Origin: Nitzschia sp. DOCU1
Taxonomy: Eukaryota > Bacillariophyta > Bacillariophyceae > Bacillariales > Bacillariaceae
Assembly: GCA_951394045.1 (NCBI GenBank)
Contig: OX596001.1
Location: 1,116,001-1,180,000 of the forward strand
Direction of reading: 5' to 3'
Length of the DNA: 64,000 bases
Shown one piece after another: positions 41,261-51,944 of this stretch. Within the stretch, counting starts at the first letter, position 1; every line of letters begins with the position of its first letter. The position numbers and the translations under genes are program-made. A model generated the notes under the pieces. That model had not been told where the DNA came from. It did no database searches and was given only the letters and a program-made list of their open reading frames with translations.

Positions 41261-43091
41261 CTAAATTCCCTGCATCTTCTTGTGGAGGTAGGAAGAACTT
41301 TTGGTCAAGAATTGTGATGCCCACTCAGTGCGCAAGTGGCGGCATTCCAAAGTACGGAAAGAATCGAGGCTTGGTTTGGTGAGTGATCGGCAAGGAACCT
41401 CATCTATACAATAGATTGTTCTTTTGATGCTTGTCATTGGAACAAGGTGTAGTCTACTATGGTAGACATCACCAACTTTATCGCTTGCCCACGTCCACTT
41501 CCGGAACAATTGACTGTTGTCCACATGCGAAGCATCATTTTCAATAACTTTCATCACAAGTGCAGCATTCGCCGGTGCATCGCATCCAATGTTGACTTCA
41601 TCTAGCATGTGAAGCAATGCAACCACCCTGGCCGGCCGGATAATCATTTGACCACCCAACTGTTCTTGAATGGATACACAATCATACCTGGGGCCCCTGC
41701 CTTCAAAGTCAGGATGACAACGTATGATGGAACCGTCCGCAAGTTCTGTCTTGGTGTACATGTAAATAGGCTCGGCTGTCTCATCCTCCAGCAAAGGGGT
41801 CTCATTTGATAACCAATGGACTATCAAAGGATCAACCTCAAAGCTTATGTCCTTGTTTTTGCCTGTTCTAAATGACAAATAGGTACCTTCATTCTCAGAT
41901 TGCACACGGTAACGACCCACGCTTTTGCTGCCATTATGAGTAGGCTGACCACCGGCCTTCCGGTTCTGTACTCTGTTAGATTTCAGAATTTTCCCAAGGA
42001 CTTCGCTCTCCGCCCTCCTTATGGAAATCTGACCTGTGAAAGTTCCATCGTCCCTCTTTTGTGCAGTCTTGGCCGGACGGACTGCCCATACCTTCAAGTG
42101 TCTTTCACCATCATTGGTGTCTCTCCCACTCGCCCTTCCATAGACGGGTGTCTCCATGAGTAGATGGAACATCTCGATAAACTTTTGATAAGAGTATCCA
42201 TTAGTTCCAAATCCCCGGCTAGTACCATTTACAAGAACTCTTCGCATCAATTCAAGGTTGGCGGATGCCCTTGAGATGTTTTCAGTGGATAACATCTCCC
42301 TGTCTGCATATTCAAGAAAGGCCCAATATGTTAGAAGAGTTTCACATAGATAGGATAGATGGTCAATTGACAGGGTACAGGTGCGGTGCACTCCTGCAGT
42401 TTGACAATCAAAGTGAATAGTTGAGGGTGGAAACATAACCACCTGTTGAGACTGTTCATGGTGGTTCCGATCTACCCGGCTGCCGGTGGGTTCAATGGAA
42501 CACCTGTAATCCATGGATATCGCCATCGGCAATTGCAGTATGCGTGTCTTGTGTTTGTACAGCTTCTGCCTGCAATCCTTGGTTAAGAATTCTTTCAAAA
42601 CCTCTTCTAATCGGACGTGCAAGTTGTGGGGGAGACTATGTACCTTCTCCATCTCAACAACAAGTTTGTCTAGTCGCAGGAATTGCAGGGCCTCATCCCG
42701 TGACAAGCCTGTTCCGGCATTTGCAATACTTGTTGCGTGGGGGCCTGCAGCAGGTGCAATCCTTTTGCGTTTCCTACTTGCTCCCTCAACTGCAACTGTT
42801 TTATCCCTGTTCTTATTCTTGTTCTCGTCAAAGTTGGCGGCCAGTCTTGGTAACAACAGTTTTCGGCCCTTCTTAGTTCTCAATAAGAATGCAAGGACGA
42901 AGAGTTGACCAACACGTTCAGATCCTGTAAGCTCAGTAAGCTTGGTAAATCCTTTACGAAAGGAGACCCGGGGGTAATTGCTTGCCTCACCGGAACGGTT
43001 TAAGCCTTTTGCAAACATTTGTTCCACATGCCTGTCAATTGCTGCCTTTGATCCATCGGTCATTGGTCCTATCACAAGGTTGAGAAAGTGT
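41261..43091 (-). CDS. ORF2 3' part, first copy, cut by the N gap
   Basis: Identical in translation to the C-terminal part of ORF2 at 46045-49707 and truncated by the 200-N gap at 43092. It is part of the repeated 4584-bp block, so probably the same DNA assembled twice. Confidence 0.85.
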
Positions 43092-43291
43092 NNNNNNNNN
43101 NNNNNNNNNNNNNNNNNNNNNNNNNNNNNNNNNNNNNNNNNNNNNNNNNNNNNNNNNNNNNNNNNNNNNNNNNNNNNNNNNNNNNNNNNNNNNNNNNNNN
43201 NNNNNNNNNNNNNNNNNNNNNNNNNNNNNNNNNNNNNNNNNNNNNNNNNNNNNNNNNNNNNNNNNNNNNNNNNNNNNNNNNNNNNNNNNNN
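43092..43291. other. 200-N assembly gap
   Basis: Exactly 200 Ns. The left neighbour is the right end of the repeated block and the right neighbour is the left start of the same block, the pattern of two overlapping contigs left unmerged. Confidence 1.
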
Positions 43292-44533
43292 TCTGTCACA
43301 GTGGTCAACTACGGTCGGTCAATTAACGATTCTCAGGCAGCGCAGATGGAGGGACTTGCCGACATCGATGACCCTCTCATCAAGGAAATGATGGCACTAA
43401 ATGAGGTTGACTTCTGGCAGGATGCAAGCAAACTGGACCAACCACAGCACTTCCAACGCTTTTCCGAAAACCTCAACCCACGAATGACAGTTGGATATGA
43501 CTACCCGTTCCAACATCAAGCCATACCAGAGTCTGCCAACCGGTCTTGGTACATTGGATCATTTGTCAACGTCTGGGCTCGTTTTGTGCGAATGTACTCA
43601 CCAGTCGTCACTTTCCGCCACACCGCATCTTTTGTAGCATTCATCACCAGAGAATGCAATGGTCAAACACTGATCATCGGGTTAATGGAACAGGAGTTGA
43701 ATAAGGGGCGCCGGGTCGAGACGGAAACCATTCTAAGAGACTTAAGAGTGGAGGCCTTATACGAATGGTTATCACTTCAGGTCATTGGCAACCGTGGTCA
43801 TTCCGGGGTGATATCGTGTAAAGACTTTCGGTACCAAAAAATTGACCGGATGTTGTTCGATGTTGATACAAAGGGTTTGGACAAAAGCCGAAAGGACTGT
43901 GGACTCTTCATTTGTTTTTTGACAAGTCAATTTGAGTTGTTAAATGGTAACCAACAGTCACAGCAGGAAGCCTTGCAGATGCTTACCTCCGCCGAGTACC
44001 GTAAGCAAAAACTGGGCAAGCGTGTGACCGAGAATATACAACTTGGATGTGTGAGGTTAAGTGTGGGGATCCAGTTGGCAGCATGTCTTATGCTGATCCC
44101 CCTTCCCTACGCTACATGGGCAATGCTTACTAAGGGATCATCAGGCTTCTACAAGGCTGTGGAATACCTTGCAGGTGAAAGTACCGGGGACTCCCTTTCC
44201 ACCTCCGAGGCAAATGCCATTGCAAACAAAACAATAAGTGTCCTCCGTCGACATTCGGTCTATGCAACCATGTCCTGGCTGGACCAATGCTGCTGCCTTT
44301 TCCACCGATGGCAGATTACTGAGGATGACCGCCGCAAAAAAGATCTCATTCTGTGGTCAAATGACGGGGCACTGTATACCCCCATCCGGGTAAAAGAGGG
44401 TACCAAGAAAACCTGGATACAATTCTTATCCAAGGAGCGTCAATGGGAGAGTTTGGAGAATGCAATTGGAAGGTTTGTTGGTGACTGGAATGGGGTGGCT
44501 ACGGTGGATGGCGGACTGATTGGCTGTATTTGA
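43292..44533 (+). CDS. ORF1 3' part, second copy, cut by the N gap
   Basis: The last 413 codons of ORF1 including the DCGLF box, with no 5' end. It has the same residues as 38508-39749. Probably not a separate gene. Confidence 0.85.
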   Translation, partial: SVTVVNYGRSINDSQAAQMEGLADIDDPLIKEMMALNEVDFWQDASKLDQPQHFQRFSENLNPRMTVGYDYPFQHQAIPESANRSWYIGSFVNVWARFVRMYSPVVTFRHTASFVAFITRECNGQTLIIGLMEQELNKGRRVETETILRDLRVEALYEWLSLQVIGNRGHSGVISCKDFRYQKIDRMLFDVDTKGLDKSRKDCGLFICFLTSQFELLNGNQQSQQEALQMLTSAEYRKQKLGKRVTENIQLGCVRLSVGIQLAACLMLIPLPYATWAMLTKGSSGFYKAVEYLAGESTGDSLSTSEANAIANKTISVLRRHSVYATMSWLDQCCCLFHRWQITEDDRRKKDLILWSNDGALYTPIRVKEGTKKTWIQFLSKERQWESLENAIGRFVGDWNGVATVDGGLIGCI

Positions 44534-46044
44534 ATAAAGGTTAAAGATCAAACAATAGAACCGTTTCCACTGTAGAGTTACACTTAATCATAAATAAATC
44601 CATTTGAGGGAACTAATAATCCTTGACTGGTAGCCGATAATCCACATATGGGAACACAGGTCATAATGCAAACACAAAAAAACCCTATCGCAGAGGACTG
44701 ATATAATATGCCCCATCATAGGTTTCTAAATGGTCACACAATAGGGGGAAGAGATGGTCGGCACAAATTGGCTCATAATGTGACCCCTCAGAAGGGCATA
44801 TGCTGCACTTACCAACCACTCGTGCCACGTACCAACTTTTGGAAACTATAGAATAAAGTCCCAACTTTACATAGCCGTATCTTTCCATGCAGGCATCTGT
44901 TTCAAAATTGAAAGGTGTCATAAGATGAAGATTTGCGACACGTACATGGTAATTTGATAACATTTTGGGATATGATTTTATTGAAGGAGTAATGTAGCTT
45001 TTTGGGGACCACAATGTTCTTTGGTACTCTTTGACCTAACATTCCTCGACAATAGCGATATAGATGGTATGATTGAACTCACGCCGTTCACCTGCTGGTT
45101 AAATTTGTGAGGAATGTTTGCTGTAGGCAAACTAACAGGGCACAACTTTTACAATTGCCAGACACGTTTTTCCTTTTCCTTGAATATGGGGTCCATTTCT
45201 AGGGGCCGTCTTTAAGATCACACATCTTTTGACATAGGCACAAGATTGATTATAGCAAGGACTCGTTAGATGCGCAATTAAAATGCTAACTTGGAAACTT
45301 GATAACATAGTGGATTAAGGATTTATTGGAGGAGGAGTGTTACTTTAGGTGGACAACAATGGTCTCTTGTACTCTATGACATAACATTACTCAACCAAAC
45401 GGATATCAAACGTATAGTTAAATTGATATTGTTGACCTTCCAGTTGTAATTACAAGCATTTGTTAATGAGGTCAAACTATGGTGGTTTACCTATTACCAT
45501 TACACGGACCCACTTATTCAAATGCACAAATGGGGTGTTTGTTTCAGCTAGCCCGCTTCAAAGACCCATATCTTTGGGCCCAGGAACTCATTCATACGTA
45601 GCGAGGCATTTTTAGATGCTGAATTACAAAATGTATATGATGAATTGATAATATGTTGGAATAGAGCTGTATTGGAGGTGCACAGCCTATTATTAGGCAA
45701 CACTCAGTGACTTTGCTATCTTACCTGCCTCTTTATTTGAAAACTGCCATATACACGACAACATAAAGTTAGGATCCTAACCTTCCCTGCTGACTTCCTG
45801 AAAATATTTGGCTGGGATCGAAAGGATGTACTCAATGAAGTACCATTACTGACTTGTGAGAGAGTGGACTTCATAGTTTAGAATTTTGGTACCTAGCTCA
45901 ACCCAGGTAATGATGCGCATGTGCGCGCAAAGGGGATATTGTGGGCTCGATGTACTACATAACTCATGGATTAAAGTAGGAATGCAGTGCTTCTTGTTTG
46001 TGTAATACTAATTTCAAGCGTACATTCATAGTTGTTTTCAAACA
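44534..46044. other. ORF1-ORF2 spacer (second copy)
   Basis: Duplicate of 39750-41260: M2-M1 pair, the three degenerate 340-bp modules (109-codon frame at 44685-45014), and the convergent 3' ends of ORF1 and ORF2. Confidence 0.7.
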
Positions 46045-49000
46045 CTAAATTCCCTGCATCTTCTTGTGGAGGTAGGAAGAACTTTTGGTCAAGAATTGTG
46101 ATGCCCACTCAGTGCGCAAGTGGCGGCATTCCAAAGTACGGAAAGAATCGAGGCTTGGTTTGGTGAGTGATCGGCAAGGAACCTCATCTATACAATAGAT
46201 TGTTCTTTTGATGCTTGTCATTGGAACAAGGTGTAGTCTACTATGGTAGACATCACCAACTTTATCGCTTGCCCACGTCCACTTCCGGAACAATTGACTG
46301 TTGTCCACATGCGAAGCATCATTTTCAATAACTTTCATCACAAGTGCAGCATTCGCCGGTGCATCGCATCCAATGTTGACTTCATCTAGCATGTGAAGCA
46401 ATGCAACCACCCTGGCCGGCCGGATAATCATTTGACCACCCAACTGTTCTTGAATGGATACACAATCATACCTGGGGCCCCTGCCTTCAAAGTCAGGATG
46501 ACAACGTATGATGGAACCGTCCGCAAGTTCTGTCTTGGTGTACATGTAAATAGGCTCGGCTGTCTCATCCTCCAGCAAAGGGGTCTCATTTGATAACCAA
46601 TGGACTATCAAAGGATCAACCTCAAAGCTTATGTCCTTGTTTTTGCCTGTTCTAAATGACAAATAGGTACCTTCATTCTCAGATTGCACACGGTAACGAC
46701 CCACGCTTTTGCTGCCATTATGAGTAGGCTGACCACCGGCCTTCCGGTTCTGTACTCTGTTAGATTTCAGAATTTTCCCAAGGACTTCGCTCTCCGCCCT
46801 CCTTATGGAAATCTGACCTGTGAAAGTTCCATCGTCCCTCTTTTGTGCAGTCTTGGCCGGACGGACTGCCCATACCTTCAAGTGTCTTTCACCATCATTG
46901 GTGTCTCTCCCACTCGCCCTTCCATAGACGGGTGTCTCCATGAGTAGATGGAACATCTCGATAAACTTTTGATAAGAGTATCCATTAGTTCCAAATCCCC
47001 GGCTAGTACCATTTACAAGAACTCTTCGCATCAATTCAAGGTTGGCGGATGCCCTTGAGATGTTTTCAGTGGATAACATCTCCCTGTCTGCATATTCAAG
47101 AAAGGCCCAATATGTTAGAAGAGTTTCACATAGATAGGATAGATGGTCAATTGACAGGGTACAGGTGCGGTGCACTCCTGCAGTTTGACAATCAAAGTGA
47201 ATAGTTGAGGGTGGAAACATAACCACCTGTTGAGACTGTTCATGGTGGTTCCGATCTACCCGGCTGCCGGTGGGTTCAATGGAACACCTGTAATCCATGG
47301 ATATCGCCATCGGCAATTGCAGTATGCGTGTCTTGTGTTTGTACAGCTTCTGCCTGCAATCCTTGGTTAAGAATTCTTTCAAAACCTCTTCTAATCGGAC
47401 GTGCAAGTTGTGGGGGAGACTATGTACCTTCTCCATCTCAACAACAAGTTTGTCTAGTCGCAGGAATTGCAGGGCCTCATCCCGTGACAAGCCTGTTCCG
47501 GCATTTGCAATACTTGTTGCGTGGGGGCCTGCAGCAGGTGCAATCCTTTTGCGTTTCCTACTTGCTCCCTCAACTGCAACTGTTTTATCCCTGTTCTTAT
47601 TCTTGTTCTCGTCAAAGTTGGCGGCCAGTCTTGGTAACAACAGTTTTCGGCCCTTCTTAGTTCTCAATAAGAATGCAAGGACGAAGAGTTGACCAACACG
47701 TTCAGATCCTGTAAGCTCAGTAAGCTTGGTAAATCCTTTACGAAAGGAGACCCGGGGGTAATTGCTTGCCTCACCGGAACGGTTTAAGCCTTTTGCAAAC
47801 ATTTGTTCCACATGCCTGTCAATTGCTGCCTTTGATCCATCGGTCATTGGTCCTATCACAAGGTTGAGAAAGTGTTGGATAACACCACTCTTCATTGTGT
47901 GGAGGATGTCTGCTGTGGTGACTGAGTGGATTCCATTGATGTTTGCACCATACGGTAAGCGGGCAAATGGGTTGTCCACAGCCTTACTCCCAAAAACTTG
48001 TCTGAGAATAGACTCTGACAACCTCTCCCGCACCCCCCTAGCCTTAATGGCAGCATCCCTATTGACCTTGTTTGTAAATATGTCCAGATATTGCAACCAG
48101 GAATCAAGGTTCTCGCTCAAAGGTATGCTGGGCAGATTGACGGCATCATTTATGGTCATGTTCTTGGCTAGGGCGTTCCCTTCTCTAACCCCCATCCTTG
48201 CTTTGATCAGGTTCCTGATGTGAGGTTGATCATCCACTGGGACATTAACATCAGCATTATCGACACCAAAACAGCCATATGTGCAACCAAGTGCCGCCTG
48301 TGACAGTGCCTGTACAAAGTATGCATCGACCGGGAAACAGGACCGGGAAATAGCCACATCGGTAAGACGTGAATCCACCAAGGCGACTGGTTCAATGGAG
48401 CGCAGTGCTCGACTTGTTGCATCAGTATAGAATGATAAGGTTAGCAGATGATACCAGGGATCGAACTGCGATCCGCCTATCATAGGCAGGAATTTTGAGT
48501 TGTAAGTATCCCTATACCAGCTGAAGTCGAGGAGATGTGGTGCCTGTTTATCGTCCAACGGGGGTGGGATGTTGGCAAAGGGGTGACGCATGTCGCACCT
48601 GATATTGTCCAGATTTGAATACACCTCTGAAACCAACTTCTCCTCTAGGTCATTAAGATAGTCAAATCTCCTAACCACCACTTTTTGCCCAGACTCCAAG
48701 GTTATGTTAATTCCAAAAGGTGGTTGATAGCTGGTTTTCCTTGACACCCTACTGAAAAAGTGCTTTCTCGTTGTGATACCTGGCATGAACGGACTGAAAT
48801 TTCTTTGTTCCTTTTCTCTTTTCATTGTTGAAATGATGTCATCCATAAGATGTCGTGGAGCACCAGCCTGGTCAGTTAGAGCATAAAGCTCCGCCATCGA
48901 CCTATCAGAAGCGTTAGCAACAAACTCCATGGAATCTTGGATATCGAGCGGGAATGATATGTCTTCAGGTGGGTCAGATGCCAGTTTCTCTTCCATGGTG

Positions 49001-49707
49001 CCCAACTCCATTTCTGCATCAGGTTGACCGTCCACTTGGGAGGCCAATGCAAAACTATTGCCCACGGTGGCCGTGGAATTGCCGAGCTTGGTAACATTTC
49101 TGTCCGGATTTTGGTTTAGGTGAAAGTTGTGTTCAATGACCCAGCCATCCCCGTGGTTGCTGTCCTCATCTGTGCTATCACCGTCCAAATCTGAAGCAAA
49201 AGATGGAATACAAGCTGTCTTGCCCTGGTACCTCTCCAACCTTTCTCGTGGGCCGGATTTATTGCTAGTTCTTTTGGAACCTGTCGTTGGTTTCTGGAGG
49301 CATACTCGCTGTGTGCGCACACGGGAAAGGAGGCGTCGTTCTGGAACAGATGCAGGTTTACCACCTCCGTCGTCGTCACTCTCTTCCTCATCTTCAGCTG
49401 CCATGTCAGGAATGTGAATACCACAGTTGTCGAATTCCTGATCTCCTGCCAGTGAGGGTGGCGGGGGCACCTGCTGAAGTAGAGAACCAGCTGCGAATGC
49501 TTGCCGGCCCCCCATCCAAGATGCAGATGGCCCTCTAGTTCGTGGATTACAGTTCCAACTCTGGTTGTAGTGTGAAGAGAGGCTTTTATAACATTTGAGG
49601 CACGTTGCGCACATGAACCTTTTGCTTTTTGGGTTCACCATGATGGTCGTGTGGTGCAGATGAAAGAAGTGTTTTGCTACCCAAAAATCCGTTACTTCGC
49701 CACCCAA
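46045..49707 (-). CDS. Transposon ORF2, probable zinc-finger DDE transposase
   Basis: A 1220-aa protein. The N-terminus has CATCLKCYKSLSSHYNQSWNC (C33, C36, C39, H46, C53), a BED/C2HC-like finger suited to binding transposon ends. Acidic low-complexity to about 250 follows. The core holds LSFYTDATSRALRSIEP, then YGANINGIHSVTTADILHTMKSGVIQHFLN (D600-x-L-H603), then FPR-like NYPRVSFRKGFTKLTELTGSERVGQLF. The D-x-L-H..G..xH block followed by F..G...LT.LT..E is the pattern I associate with the Plavaka/CACTA-related and KDZ-like large transposases. A basic segment RKRKRIAP lies at about 725. Start may be M1 or M23, just ahead of the finger. It reads toward ORF1. Superfamily assignment is an inference from motif order. 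Confidence 0.7.
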   Translation of the reverse strand: MGGEVTDFWVAKHFFHLHHTTIMVNPKSKRFMCATCLKCYKSLSSHYNQSWNCNPRTRGPSASWMGGRQAFAAGSLLQQVPPPPSLAGDQEFDNCGIHIPDMAAEDEEESDDDGGGKPASVPERRLLSRVRTQRVCLQKPTTGSKRTSNKSGPRERLERYQGKTACIPSFASDLDGDSTDEDSNHGDGWVIEHNFHLNQNPDRNVTKLGNSTATVGNSFALASQVDGQPDAEMELGTMEEKLASDPPEDISFPLDIQDSMEFVANASDRSMAELYALTDQAGAPRHLMDDIISTMKREKEQRNFSPFMPGITTRKHFFSRVSRKTSYQPPFGINITLESGQKVVVRRFDYLNDLEEKLVSEVYSNLDNIRCDMRHPFANIPPPLDDKQAPHLLDFSWYRDTYNSKFLPMIGGSQFDPWYHLLTLSFYTDATSRALRSIEPVALVDSRLTDVAISRSCFPVDAYFVQALSQAALGCTYGCFGVDNADVNVPVDDQPHIRNLIKARMGVREGNALAKNMTINDAVNLPSIPLSENLDSWLQYLDIFTNKVNRDAAIKARGVRERLSESILRQVFGSKAVDNPFARLPYGANINGIHSVTTADILHTMKSGVIQHFLNLVIGPMTDGSKAAIDRHVEQMFAKGLNRSGEASNYPRVSFRKGFTKLTELTGSERVGQLFVLAFLLRTKKGRKLLLPRLAANFDENKNKNRDKTVAVEGASRKRKRIAPAAGPHATSIANAGTGLSRDEALQFLRLDKLVVEMEKVHSLPHNLHVRLEEVLKEFLTKDCRQKLYKHKTRILQLPMAISMDYRCSIEPTGSRVDRNHHEQSQQVVMFPPSTIHFDCQTAGVHRTCTLSIDHLSYLCETLLTYWAFLEYADREMLSTENISRASANLELMRRVLVNGTSRGFGTNGYSYQKFIEMFHLLMETPVYGRASGRDTNDGERHLKVWAVRPAKTAQKRDDGTFTGQISIRRAESEVLGKILKSNRVQNRKAGGQPTHNGSKSVGRYRVQSENEGTYLSFRTGKNKDISFEVDPLIVHWLSNETPLLEDETAEPIYMYTKTELADGSIIRCHPDFEGRGPRYDCVSIQEQLGGQMIIRPARVVALLHMLDEVNIGCDAPANAALVMKVIENDASHVDNSQLFRKWTWASDKVGDVYHSRLHLVPMTSIKRTIYCIDEVPCRSLTKPSLDSFRTLECRHLRTEWASQFLTKSSSYLHKKMQGI

Positions 49708-49818
49708 AAATTAAGAACAAAATAGACAAGTACGCACGTGCCCGTCACCTTTTTTTTTGATAAGTATTCTCTACTAAAGAATGGACCAAAAAGAAAAAGT
49801 GGACTGGTTGTTTTAGAA

Positions 49819-51038
49819 TTAAACAACATCAAGGCTCCACTTAATTTGCAACTCTGGCAAATGACGGTGCAACCGTACCATTACATCCTCCTTTTTCTCA
49901 CAGGCGAATAAGTTATCGCCAAGGGACAGGTACTTTAGGGCCGATGCACCATTTCCTTCTATGAAGTTCATGATGGCTTGCATGCCATTTGGACCGATCT
50001 TGTTGCTTCCAAGTTGAGTTCTTCCAAAGCGACAAGATGGTGGACATGTTTCTGTAACTTGTGTGCCCCGGCACATGTTAGGTTATTGTCTTGGAGAATC
50101 AGCACCGCCAATTTTGGAAGGCAGTGAAAGGATAGGGACATGCAACCCAACCCCCTATGACCAAGTCGACAACTCCCAAGGTCAAGAAATGCAAGCTCTT
50201 GCATCGTGACCACCCCGTGCAAGAGGCCTTGACCACCAGTCAGTGATAGTTTGACAGAGTCGAGGTGTAGTGACTTCAAGTTTGGTAGGTGTTGGAGGGT
50301 GGAGCCAAGTACCGTGCGACAGCTCTGGCCCACCTTGCAATTGCTTATAATGAGCGTGTTCAGGTTTGCGAGCTTTGAAATGGAACGAAGAAATCTTAAT
50401 CCACCGGCTCCTCCAATTGTGTAGCCGTCTACTAACAATGTTTTCAGCTTGATTAGCTGCTCGAGGGAGGCCGGTAGCCAAGAGCAGGGAATGCATGGGT
50501 GACTTGGGAGGGAATTGCCAACCATTATGTGGTGGGAGTATTCTATTTCCAGATGTGTGATTTGGGTGCATTGCAGTAGGGAGGATGCTATTTTTTGTTC
50601 GTTGTTTAGATTCAAGACGCCATCCAGTAGAGATATGGTCTGTAAGGATGGAAAGTATTTCATTAAAGTTGCAAAACGAGATGGAGGACCACCACCACGT
50701 GGAGCACCGCCGCCCGCAGGGTTGGTGAATTTAAGCTCAATAGGATATTTCCCTAGCCATGGGTGGACAGATAGAAGCTCCTCCCATTCTTTGATCGTGG
50801 ACTCTTTGATGTCAATGTAACAAAATTTTACAACTCCGCGATATAATATCATTCTCTCCAAGTAGGGCATGCAGTCCCAGTAGCTGCCGATGAGAAGGGA
50901 CACCTTTAAAGGTAGGGCCGGTGGTAATGGTGGCATTGACATTGCCACTATTAGGGAGGAAGGGGACAATGACGGCAACAAAAGTCGTAAGTTTCGATAG
51001 AGAATTGAAACGTTCGATGGCATGATGGTGCCGATCAA
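49819..51038 (-). pseudogene. Leucine-rich-repeat gene with one frameshift
   Basis: The frame from 51038 encodes about 345 residues. It starts with a helical F-box-like lead-in, then LRRs of 24-28 residues: FPSLQTISLLDGVLNL, LIKLKTLLVDGYTI, LANLNTLIISNCKVG, LPNLKSLHLDSVKLS, MQELAFLDLGSCRLG, LPKLAVLILQDNNLT, LVALEELNL. Near 50010 the LRR pattern continues in another frame (LGSNKIGPNGMQAIMNFI, ALKYLSLGDNLF) to a stop at 49819. A one-base shift, with no splice sites, explains this; it may be an assembly error. The repeats match the ribonuclease-inhibitor-like CysLRR/RI pattern loosely. It is cargo in the transposon, divergent from the unknown gene to its right. Confidence 0.7.
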
Positions 51039-51944
51039 ACCTATTAAATTTAAAGGGTGATGCTATTTAGCAGCCTGTGCTTATAAAAATTGAAAACACA
51101 GTAAGATTAGTACGGAAAAATTAACAAGCGATCATGGGTTGTGCGCAGGTTTGCCTCGTAAAATCATTCGAATTACATGGTTGCATTAATCCGGTTATGG
51201 CTTCCTTTTTATCTGGTGTAAGTACATAAGCAGTTTCTACCGTACCTTTCTTTAGTACCTACAACACCAAGAATATCAGGCAATAATGGAATTGCACCGT
51301 CCTAATAATATCCTTTGAATGGCACTAATAATCCTTAAAATGGAACGGAAAATCCGGTTGAGGTGTCCCAGTTCAAATATGCCCTTTTGTGAGATTACAA
51401 AAAGGTCACACAATGAGAAATTGTGACAGTGTCGTGGTGCGACACCAAAATGGCTTGGGTGTTTTAAATATGCCCATGGAAAAAAGAGGAAAGGTGAGAA
51501 GGCAGGTCTTGTCGTTGGATGACTGCCTGGTACAATTAGCAGTGGAGCGGTGGGGGTTTGGAAAGTATGTTTTGAATTGAGCTAGTATGGCATAGAGGTT
51601 GAATGCTATAGAAAATTAATAGGAGGGTAATGTCGTGAAGACATACTTTTGAATTGATGGACATAAGCCTGTGATTTGAATGGAAAACACGTGGGGGGAA
51701 AGCTTGTGGTGTTGCCAGTCCGTGGTGGTGTTGTGAGCAGCGGTGGTGTTGTGAGCAGCCCCCTGCAGCAGCAAACACCATAAGAAAGGCGGAACCACAA
51801 TATTATTTGAAAAATGGCAGTACAACAACTGGCCGTATCTGAGGAGGTAAATTGTCATAGCTGTTTGTAGAATATGAGTAATTGACAACTGACCTTGTTG
51901 TTGTATGGTCACGGCGGCTTAGGCGCTAGCAGGAACCTACTACC
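51039..51944. other. Intergenic with M2-M1 pair
   Basis: M2-like at 51308-51334 (CTTTGAATGGCACTAATAATCC core) and M1 at 51375-51417 (AAAGGTCACACAATGAG). A 63-codon frame at 51389-51580 could be an upstream exon of the following gene, but the phase does not join cleanly. A CGGTGGTGTTGTGAGCAG tandem repeat lies near 51725-51758. Confidence 0.5.

Larger units (their letters stand above)
38508..43091. repeat. 4584-bp block, left copy at the gap
   Basis: Matches 43292-47875 at constant offset 4784 in every place I compared, including frame coordinates and protein ends. It ends exactly at the gap. Confidence 0.9.
43292..47875. repeat. 4584-bp block, right copy at the gap
   Basis: Begins mid-ORF1 (TCTGTCACAGTGGTC) directly after the gap and repeats 38508-43091, then continues uniquely into the rest of ORF2. 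Confidence 0.9.

Noticed and set aside
43072..43308. Open frames crossing the 200-N gap
   Set aside because: They are open only because the Ns cannot show stops.
38508..47875. True tandem duplication of ORF1/ORF2 parts
   Set aside because: Copy boundaries coincide with the N gap at both contig ends; contig overlap is simpler.
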